Shown here piece after piece: positions 1 through 5,813 of a DNA stretch of 10,144 bases. Positions within the stretch are counted from its first letter, which is position 1. Every line of letters starts with the position of its first letter. Made by a program: the position numbers and the translations under genes. Source of the DNA: Oscillospiraceae bacterium (lineage in GTDB: Bacteria; Bacillota; Clostridia; Oscillospirales; Ruminococcaceae); NCBI GenBank assembly GCA_017416665.1, contig JAFQBO010000004.1:1-10144 (forward strand), given 5' to 3'. Under the pieces are notes generated by a model, which saw only the letters and a program-made list of their open reading frames with translations, ran no database searches and had not been told where the DNA came from.

Positions 1-1032
1 GTTATGCAGATGCCTGCGTTTATTGAACCTGACATGAAGATGTATTTTGCCGATGCACTTCTGCTTATTACGGTTGCAGGCTTTGTGGTTCTTCTCCTTA
101 TAAGAACAGGAAGGATTATGCGACCGCTCCGTCAGATGGAAATACAGGCACAGAGATTTACCGCAGATGAAACGTGTGATATTGTTGTTGAAAAAGGACA
201 CAATGAAATCACACTCCTTACAAGAAGCTTTAATCAGGCGGTACAGCAGTTGAAAACAGGTCTTGAGAAAGGCAGACTCAGTGCACAGGCTTACGGACGT
301 TTTGTTTCTAAGGAATGGCTTGTGCAGATGGGTGTTGAAAATCTTTCGTCACTTACACCGGGTAAGATGGTTGAAAAGGAAATGGCGATACTGTACCTTA
401 AATGTGACAATGTATCAAAAGATGATGAAACAGTCAGCCGTCGTTTTTACGAAATGATTTTCGGGGCAATCAGGCAGTATAACGGAATACCTGAATGTCT
501 TTCACCTGAAAATATACGCATACTTTTTCCTGAAAACAGCTTCGGAGCTGTATGTGCAGCATCGATGATAAGAGAAGCGTTTGACGGACAGTATGAAATG
601 AATGCATATGTTGATTACGGAAAAACATTACTTCGTGTTTTCGGTGATGATGAACACAGCGGTATATGCAGTGAAATAGAATCAGAAAGTCTGAGACTTC
701 CGTTGCTGAAACGCATAAGTGAAGAGTTTGGATGTTCTGTACTCATAAGCGGAAAAGCGGCTGAACATATCATGGATTTCGGCAGAATATTCAACAGCCG
801 TACTATAGGTTTTTTCAGTGAACAGCAGCAGGAAACGCCAATGCATATCATAGAAATTCTGACACAGAGACCTTCGGATGCATTTGAACAGGGAGTACAT
901 TTTTACCATATTCAGAAGTATGCCGATGCATTTTCACTTTTTTCTGAGGCACTTCAGAAAAATCCGACAGACAGTGCTGCTGTCAGATATTTGTATCTTT
1001 GTCACAAGGCATTGACAGATGCCGGAAAGTGA
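1..1032 (+). CDS. C-terminal part of membrane sensor: TM, HAMP, degenerate class III cyclase domain, TPR-like tail (5' partial)
   Basis: The frame is open to the first base of the window, and the Met at 4 lies just before a membrane helix, so the true start is probably upstream and an extracytoplasmic sensor is missing. Counting from that Met: a TM helix at about 15-34; a HAMP linker at 35-88 (Pro41, NEITLL at 67-72); the conserved pre-cyclase linker RFVSKEWL at 99-106; a cyclase-like fold at about 120-285; and a TPR-like tail at 292-337. The VEKEM motif and LIS strand match class III adenylate/guanylate cyclases, as does the TPR-like end often found in bacterial members. By my alignment the catalytic set is gone: the first metal Asp is Lys133, the purine-binding Lys is Cys165, the second metal Asp is Glu169, and the transition-state Asn and Arg are Leu230 and Leu234. 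Cyclase activity is therefore unlikely. A regulatory or scaffold role is inferred. The stop codon lies within the ribosome binding site of the next gene. Confidence 0.85.
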   Translation, partial: VMQMPAFIEPDMKMYFADALLLITVAGFVVLLLIRTGRIMRPLRQMEIQAQRFTADETCDIVVEKGHNEITLLTRSFNQAVQQLKTGLEKGRLSAQAYGRFVSKEWLVQMGVENLSSLTPGKMVEKEMAILYLKCDNVSKDDETVSRRFYEMIFGAIRQYNGIPECLSPENIRILFPENSFGAVCAASMIREAFDGQYEMNAYVDYGKTLLRVFGDDEHSGICSEIESESLRLPLLKRISEEFGCSVLISGKAAEHIMDFGRIFNSRTIGFFSEQQQETPMHIIEILTQRPSDAFEQGVHFYHIQKYADAFSLFSEALQKNPTDSAAVRYLYLCHKALTDAGK

Positions 1033-1034
1033 GG
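1031..1034 (+). promoter_or_regulatory. Ribosome binding site deciding the start of the second gene
   Basis: A GAGG core, set in AAAGTGAGGA, overlaps the stop codon of the preceding gene and lies 5 nt before ATG 1040. The in-frame ATG at 1019 has no comparable purine-rich site at a proper distance. ATG 1040 also puts the charged residues MKLK directly before the first membrane helix. These points favour 1040 over 1019. Confidence 0.6.
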
Positions 1035-1039
1035 ACGCT

Positions 1040-3565
1040 ATGAAATTAAAATGGTTGCTTACGGCTCTGTTATCAGTGTTGGTACTTTCGTTAATATCAG
1101 GCAGTTTTGTTACATGGATTCACAGCAGTATTGAACCTGAGCTCTGCAACGACCTCAAAGTGGTTGACAAAAACAATATTTACGCAATAGATTTTCAGAC
1201 GGATGAGCAGATGCACAATATTTACCGTTGTGACAGCAAGGGTGAAAATGCCGTGATAATCAGGGCAGAAGCAGAAAAAAACGAACGTCGTTATCTTTAT
1301 GATGAGCTTATCTATGATGAAATTCAGGATAAAATGTATATACATGTTTCTGAATATGCATGTCTTACAGGTCTGCTCGAAAAGGAAGAAGTATTTTACT
1401 GTAACTTTGAATCGGGTGAGCTTGAACCTGCATGGGAGATAGTTTCAGAGGATGGCGAACAGCTTTATTCGATGGCTGAAACCTGCATGGTTCAGGACGG
1501 CATACTCTACTACCTTGAACTCGGTGACGGTGAGGACATAGTGCATTGTCAGGATGGTGACAGTTCAAGGATTATCCGTACAATTACAGGAAGTGATGAC
1601 GCTGTTTTTTCAGAATACAATTTTCACTCGGGTGGCAGATTGTCTGCATTCAGTACCGATATGGGCCTGTATTGTGAAGAAAACGGAGTATGGACGCAGA
1701 AATACGGTGTTACAGATATAAAGGCATCATATGCAGGTTTTACATATGGTTCAAAGGAAGTGACATTTCTGGATCTGAAACGTCAGATACAAATTCGTTA
1801 TAATGTAAGCCGTGAAAAGGAATATATAAACAATGAAGTGGAGTTTGACATAAGTGCCGTGTCGGATGAAAACGGCTACAAGAGTACTCTCACTTCGGAT
1901 ATGCTTGACTGCTGTCAGATAATCTCGGAAGATGAATTCGCCGCCAGTACAGAGCTTCCCGAAGGGCTTACGAATGACAGTAAACGCCTTAACTCGGGAC
2001 TTATGGTAAAGGAAAAGGAAAATGCATACATATATACAGAAATAAAACTGAGTAAGGATATGCTTTCAGACTACAGACTGTTGATGACAGTAATGTTTCT
2101 GATTGGTTATATTGTCATAGCAGCGGTTATTATACTGTCAGTCATACTTTTCAGAAAAAGAAAGTTTGTACCGATTCAGATTGAAATAACGATTTTTGCC
2201 GTGATACTGTTTGCAGGTGGTATAGGCTTTACGGCATATCAGATAAACAATCTCCTTACGCAGTCGTTTAACGACAGCTATCAGGACGTATTTGACGATC
2301 TTGAAAGAGAAATGGAAAAAGAGATGGCTTCCATACTGATGAAGATGCCGGATGAGTGGAATGATTCCTGCATCACGGACAGTGAATTTCAGGAAAAAAT
2401 CGGCTATATAATGAGCAATACAATTCTGAAAAATCCTGAAACGGGTGAGATGGAATTTGCTCCTTATTTCGTACTGCATATACTCAATCGTGATGATGAA
2501 CTCATAATGGCGTATAACAGCAGTGGCAAGAAAAATATTCCCACATCCTACGTTTATCACAACTCAGACATTAAAAACGAATACGCCTCTGTTCTGGATA
2601 CGGGAAAAAGCCGTAATTTTACGCAGTATGATAAGGAAGGCGTATGGAATGTACAGCTTTGTTCATTCAATTACGGAAACTTCAATTCTGTAATTGAAAT
2701 CGGTATTGACCAGTATCTGACCGACTGGAAAACAAATCAGATTACAATGAAAATCATAAAGTTTGCGATTGTTCTATGCTCTGTCATGGTTGCGGCAATA
2801 ATAATCTTTCTCGGATTTTCGTTTTCACCACTTCAGAAGCTTGGTACTCAGGTTAAGTCAGGTAACATTGAAAAACCGAAAAAACTCCGTTACAGTCGTG
2901 AGATACTTTCGATATGGGAACAGCTGTATGTTATGATTGAAAACGCAAAGCACAGACAGTCACAGCTTGAATACAACAATCAGCAGCATTATCGCTTCAT
3001 CTCAAAAAGACTTGTCAATCTTGTTGGTGCAAAGGAGCTTGATGAGGCTGTGCCGGGAAAATACAGAAGAATAGCATCAGAGTTTGTATGTCTGACATTT
3101 CCGGAGGAAGCCGCCGAAAAGATACGCAGTTTCATTGCGGAAATTTATGAGCTTGCAGGATATGAAGACGGTATTGTTTACAAAGTAACACCTAAAAAAA
3201 TTTTATGGATCTTTACAGGAAACAAAAACAACGTTTCGGATTTTATCGGTATATTATACGATGTTTTTGAAAAGAACGGTATTACATGCGGTATTGCAGC
3301 AGGAAGCGGAAAGGCACTTATATATGTCCGTGGTACGGAACAGCATTCAGATATTGCAGTGTCGCAGAGCGAAGCTGACTTCACGGAGGAATTGTCTGAA
3401 TTTGCCTTTGCGTCAGGCGGAAAGTGTATGACTACCGGGAAGTTTATTCCGCTTGTGTCAGAAGATGAATTTGATCTGATTGAAGAATCAGAATTTAATG
3501 GTCAGACCATTTATATCATAAGACGTAGTCCGGAAAGGAGGACACAGTTTCTGAATGAAAACTAA
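1040..3565 (+). CDS. Four-TM receptor: extracytoplasmic beta-rich (propeller-like) region, Cache-like sensor, HAMP, degenerate cyclase domain
   Basis: 841 residues from ATG 1040 (848 from the alternative ATG 1019). Order of regions: TM1 about 3-27; a beta-rich extracytoplasmic region at 30-343 with recurring YAIDF, MYIHV, ILYYLEL and YIYTEIKL strands, suggestive of a propeller but without clear repeat motifs; TM2 347-371; a short basic loop (RKRK); TM3 381-402; a Cache/PAS-like extracytoplasmic domain at 403-571 ending in IEIGID; TM4 572-593; a HAMP-like linker at 596-640; and a cyclase-like fold at about 650-833 introduced by RFISKRLVNL. By alignment to class III cyclases, the first metal Asp is Phe687 and the second is Lys719, while the substrate Lys (715) may remain, so catalysis is unlikely. 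Start and stop overlap or abut the neighbouring genes, indicating co-expression. The role is inferred as a ligand-sensing receptor whose output is by protein contact. Confidence 0.85.
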   Translation: MKLKWLLTALLSVLVLSLISGSFVTWIHSSIEPELCNDLKVVDKNNIYAIDFQTDEQMHNIYRCDSKGENAVIIRAEAEKNERRYLYDELIYDEIQDKMYIHVSEYACLTGLLEKEEVFYCNFESGELEPAWEIVSEDGEQLYSMAETCMVQDGILYYLELGDGEDIVHCQDGDSSRIIRTITGSDDAVFSEYNFHSGGRLSAFSTDMGLYCEENGVWTQKYGVTDIKASYAGFTYGSKEVTFLDLKRQIQIRYNVSREKEYINNEVEFDISAVSDENGYKSTLTSDMLDCCQIISEDEFAASTELPEGLTNDSKRLNSGLMVKEKENAYIYTEIKLSKDMLSDYRLLMTVMFLIGYIVIAAVIILSVILFRKRKFVPIQIEITIFAVILFAGGIGFTAYQINNLLTQSFNDSYQDVFDDLEREMEKEMASILMKMPDEWNDSCITDSEFQEKIGYIMSNTILKNPETGEMEFAPYFVLHILNRDDELIMAYNSSGKKNIPTSYVYHNSDIKNEYASVLDTGKSRNFTQYDKEGVWNVQLCSFNYGNFNSVIEIGIDQYLTDWKTNQITMKIIKFAIVLCSVMVAAIIIFLGFSFSPLQKLGTQVKSGNIEKPKKLRYSREILSIWEQLYVMIENAKHRQSQLEYNNQQHYRFISKRLVNLVGAKELDEAVPGKYRRIASEFVCLTFPEEAAEKIRSFIAEIYELAGYEDGIVYKVTPKKILWIFTGNKNNVSDFIGILYDVFEKNGITCGIAAGSGKALIYVRGTEQHSDIAVSQSEADFTEELSEFAFASGGKCMTTGKFIPLVSEDEFDLIEESEFNGQTIYIIRRSPERRTQFLNEN
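3534..3541 (+). promoter_or_regulatory. Strong ribosome binding site with long spacing for the TPR gene
   Basis: AAAGGAGG lies inside the 3' end of the upstream gene, 13 nt before ATG 3555, which is longer than usual. The codon before the ATG in its frame is TGA, so the start cannot be moved upstream to shorten the gap by more than this codon. The 11-bp gene overlap suggests translational coupling. Confidence 0.65.
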
Positions 3566-4418
3566 AAAGCGTGATGTATTGTCGCCTTCAGGAATTCCGA
3601 ATAAACTGAAAATCTGTATTACAGTTTTTGTGGCTCTGGCAGTAATTGTTCTGATTGCCATACTGATATTTTTTCTAGTTGACAGAAAACTCAATGAAGT
3701 AAATCTGCTTTTTGAGGAAGGAAATATCTGCTTTGAAGAACGTGATTACGACCAGGCTGAAAAATATTACAAGGATGTGATAGCACTTGAGCCGGAACAT
3801 GCACAGGCATATCTCGGTCTTGGAAATACATATCTTAATCGTGCCGATATGGAGAGTGCGGTTGCGGTCTGGGAAGCAGGTTACAAAAAAACAGAGGATG
3901 CCGACATTTTAAAAATGCTGAAAAAATACCGTAAATCCGATAATACGGATGAAAAGGAAAACCGTTCTGTTCTGGACATGAATGAAACTCAGTCAACAGA
4001 GGAGAAAGTTCAGAAAATATCTCTTGAAATTGGTCTGAAAACACATGAAAATCCGGGAAGTACAGTTGAAAACAAAACAACTGTTCCGTCAATAGCTCCT
4101 GAAGAAATAGAGGCCATAAGAAAGGCAGGCGAAAAGGAAGAAAATGCCGGAGGCGGTTCTGAAAAGGCAGAAGGAAATGCGTCAGGTGGCGATGCAGCAG
4201 GAGGTGGTGAAACAGACATCGCACCACAGGTTACAGTTCAGCCAACTGAAGCTACTGATGCCGTTGAGCAGACAGAACAAACAGTAACCGAACCGGTAAC
4301 ATCTGAAACAGTGATAACTTCTGTTTCGGAAGAAATTGTTACGACAGTTACTGAAATAACAGAAATAACTGAAACGACAGAAATGTCATCAGAAACAGCT
4401 GTCGTAACACAGCAGTAA
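3555..4418 (+). CDS. Membrane-anchored TPR protein with Thr/Glu-rich low-complexity tail
   Basis: 287 residues. A basic N-terminus (MKTKKRD, NKLK) is followed by one strong TM helix at about 18-43, predicting N-in, C-out topology. Two tetratricopeptide repeats follow: about 48-81 (containing ICFEERDYDQAEKYYKDVI) and 82-115 (containing YLGLGNTYLNRADMESAV). Residues from about 125 onward look disordered, with a Gly/Glu stretch at 195-220 and a Thr/Glu/Val tail from 225 to the end that holds short tandem repeats. TPRs normally bind partner proteins, and the tail could span or contact the cell wall; both are inference. There is no LPXTG sorting signal. The gene overlaps the upstream receptor by 11 bp, and the upstream cyclase-like protein (ending at 1032) has its own TPR-like tail, so the product may be an extracytoplasmic partner of these receptors. 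Confidence 0.85.
   Translation: MKTKKRDVLSPSGIPNKLKICITVFVALAVIVLIAILIFFLVDRKLNEVNLLFEEGNICFEERDYDQAEKYYKDVIALEPEHAQAYLGLGNTYLNRADMESAVAVWEAGYKKTEDADILKMLKKYRKSDNTDEKENRSVLDMNETQSTEEKVQKISLEIGLKTHENPGSTVENKTTVPSIAPEEIEAIRKAGEKEENAGGGSEKAEGNASGGDAAGGGETDIAPQVTVQPTEATDAVEQTEQTVTEPVTSETVITSVSEEIVTTVTEITEITETTEMSSETAVVTQQ
4350..4385 (+). repeat. Four 9-bp tandem units encoding a T-E-x repeat
   Basis: Four imperfect 9-bp units read Thr-Glu-Ile, Thr-Glu-Ile, Thr-Glu-Thr and Thr-Glu-Met in the tail of the TPR protein. They are part of a longer Thr/Glu/Val-rich stretch. Tracts like this can vary in copy number between strains by slippage, though that is not shown here. Confidence 0.7.
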
Positions 4419-4427
4419 ATCTATAAG

Positions 4428-4438
4428 AAGGAAAGTGG
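4428..4438 (+). promoter_or_regulatory. Ribosome binding site of the soluble coiled-coil gene
   Basis: The purine-rich AAGGAAAGTGG fills much of the 27-bp gap and ends 7 nt before ATG 4446. The match to the AGGAGG consensus is imperfect. Nothing else is seen in this gap: no terminator-like hairpin and no promoter. Confidence 0.55.
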
Positions 4439-4445
4439 ATATAAA

Positions 4446-5813
4446 ATGGAATTTAAGCAGATACTGAAAAAATGTGGACTTAAGATCAAAAAAAGCATTT
4501 TTTCTGATGCAAATGAAGAAATATTATTTTTGAATATGCCGGAGCCGGAGGATCTTTCGGTTTGTGATGTAAGTGAAAATGACTGGATTTCACCACAGCC
4601 GATGTATGCTCTTTACCATAAGCAGGTTATGCTCAATGATATGAAGGAGTACAGAAAAATCAGCAGTGATCTTGATGAGCTTTCAGATAAAATCAAAGAG
4701 GCGTCCGATGAAGATCCTGATAATATGCGAAGATACCGTGAAGAAAGAAAACATCTTCAGAAAGAAAAAGATGCTCTTGAAGTGACGGCACTTGAAAAGG
4801 CATATCAAACCCTTTACGGATCAAACGAACTCAGAAAAACAGTCTGCTGGAAAGGTAATTTCTATTTTACAACAATGTCGGCACTGGCGTCAATGTTCGT
4901 TCATCTTAAAGGCATAAACCGAAACAGTGTTCTCTGGAAGGTTCCGATAATTACGTCAAATACAGAAAATCTCAGTAATACACTTCTTGAAAAGAAAACA
5001 GCAGCCGTTGAGGGAGGTCCGTGTCTTTTTGGTGTTGATGAGGTTCAGGTGATTATTACTCTTGATGATGATAAAACATATATCTTTGATTTTGTAACTG
5101 AACATACTGTTTATCCATGTGATGAGGATATTTATCTGACGGATTTTGCTTCTGAATACAAAGGCAGAGTAAAAAAGATTGAATATAATTTTATGAAGGA
5201 TACTCTTACAGAAGCTGAATATCAGTCACTGCTGCATGTGTTTGATGTTGCAGATGCATTTGGCGTAAAGGCTTATATTCCACTGCCGGACTTTTCATAT
5301 AAGAAATATATGGACTATATTCTTGATGAGCTTGTTACCGATGAACAGATACTCACAAATGCAAAAGATGAGTTTGCTGAAGGATTAAGAGGTATTTCAG
5401 TACTTTATCTTGAAGCCATTGAAAGACTTAAAAAGAAATTCAGTGATTCTGATGTAACAGTGGTTTATATGGACTCGGAACAGGAAAAACGTATTTTTGA
5501 AGAAAAACGTGAAAAATATCTTACGGGTAAAATCATGAAATCCCTTACATCACGTCAGGCAAAACGTGAATCAATTATAGATTATGTTACAATGCCTGCT
5601 CTTCCGTTTTATCTTGACGGTATAACCAATATTATTCAGGTTGACTGTATGGACGAAGCGGATTCATGCCGTAAGTGCCGTAAACTGCATAAGGGTGTAA
5701 TTGAAATTTATCCGCTTATGTATCCTGAAGATATAAGTGATGACGGTGTAAATACGGTTTACTATACGGACAGAAAATATAAGGTGTATCATAATACGGA
5801 GGATGAGGTATGA
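4446..5813 (+). CDS. Soluble protein of unknown family with N-terminal coiled coil
   Basis: 455 residues, acidic and mostly polar, with no signal peptide or membrane helix, so probably cytoplasmic. I do not recognise the family. Visible parts: a short N-terminal region (1-55); a charged helical segment at about 60-118, rich in Glu/Lys/Arg and likely a coiled coil; an alpha/beta region at 130-300 with a Val/Ile/Asp-rich strand cluster around 198-216; a second helical stretch at 300-365; and a C-terminal part with three cysteines (401, 408, 411). That set is too sparse to call a zinc site with confidence. The stop overlaps the start of the transporter fusion gene by 4 bp (ATGA), so expression of the two is very likely coupled. 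Because it is the only fully soluble complete product in the cluster, it could be the cytoplasmic partner of the pseudocyclase receptors or of the transporter; this is inference from context only. Confidence 0.85.
   Translation: MEFKQILKKCGLKIKKSIFSDANEEILFLNMPEPEDLSVCDVSENDWISPQPMYALYHKQVMLNDMKEYRKISSDLDELSDKIKEASDEDPDNMRRYREERKHLQKEKDALEVTALEKAYQTLYGSNELRKTVCWKGNFYFTTMSALASMFVHLKGINRNSVLWKVPIITSNTENLSNTLLEKKTAAVEGGPCLFGVDEVQVIITLDDDKTYIFDFVTEHTVYPCDEDIYLTDFASEYKGRVKKIEYNFMKDTLTEAEYQSLLHVFDVADAFGVKAYIPLPDFSYKKYMDYILDELVTDEQILTNAKDEFAEGLRGISVLYLEAIERLKKKFSDSDVTVVYMDSEQEKRIFEEKREKYLTGKIMKSLTSRQAKRESIIDYVTMPALPFYLDGITNIIQVDCMDEADSCRKCRKLHKGVIEIYPLMYPEDISDDGVNTVYYTDRKYKVYHNTEDEV
5798..5802 (+). 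promoter_or_regulatory. Ribosome binding site of the transporter fusion gene, inside the preceding CDS
   Basis: GGAGG lies 7 nt before ATG 5810 and within the last codons of the upstream gene. With the ATGA stop/start overlap this supports the chosen start and translational coupling. Confidence 0.75.

Noticed and set aside
1019..1039. Alternative upstream ATG (1019) for the second gene, overlapping the first gene by 14 bp
   Set aside because: It lacks a well-spaced ribosome binding site, while ATG 1040 has GAGG 5 nt upstream and starts directly before the TM helix. The choice changes only seven residues.
2138..2560. 140-codon open frame on the minus strand
   Set aside because: It lies wholly within the receptor gene, whose frame shows coherent TM and sensor regions; the antisense product has no recognisable feature.
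3835..4227. 130-codon open frame on the minus strand
   Set aside because: It is antisense to the low-complexity part of the TPR gene. Its Pro/Leu/His/Phe-rich product is what the complement of a Glu/Lys/Gly-rich region gives, and there is no clear start context.
5646..5682. Zinc-binding cysteine cluster near the end of the soluble protein
   Set aside because: Only three cysteines are present (401, 408, 411), with no clear fourth ligand in standard spacing, so a metal site is not supported.
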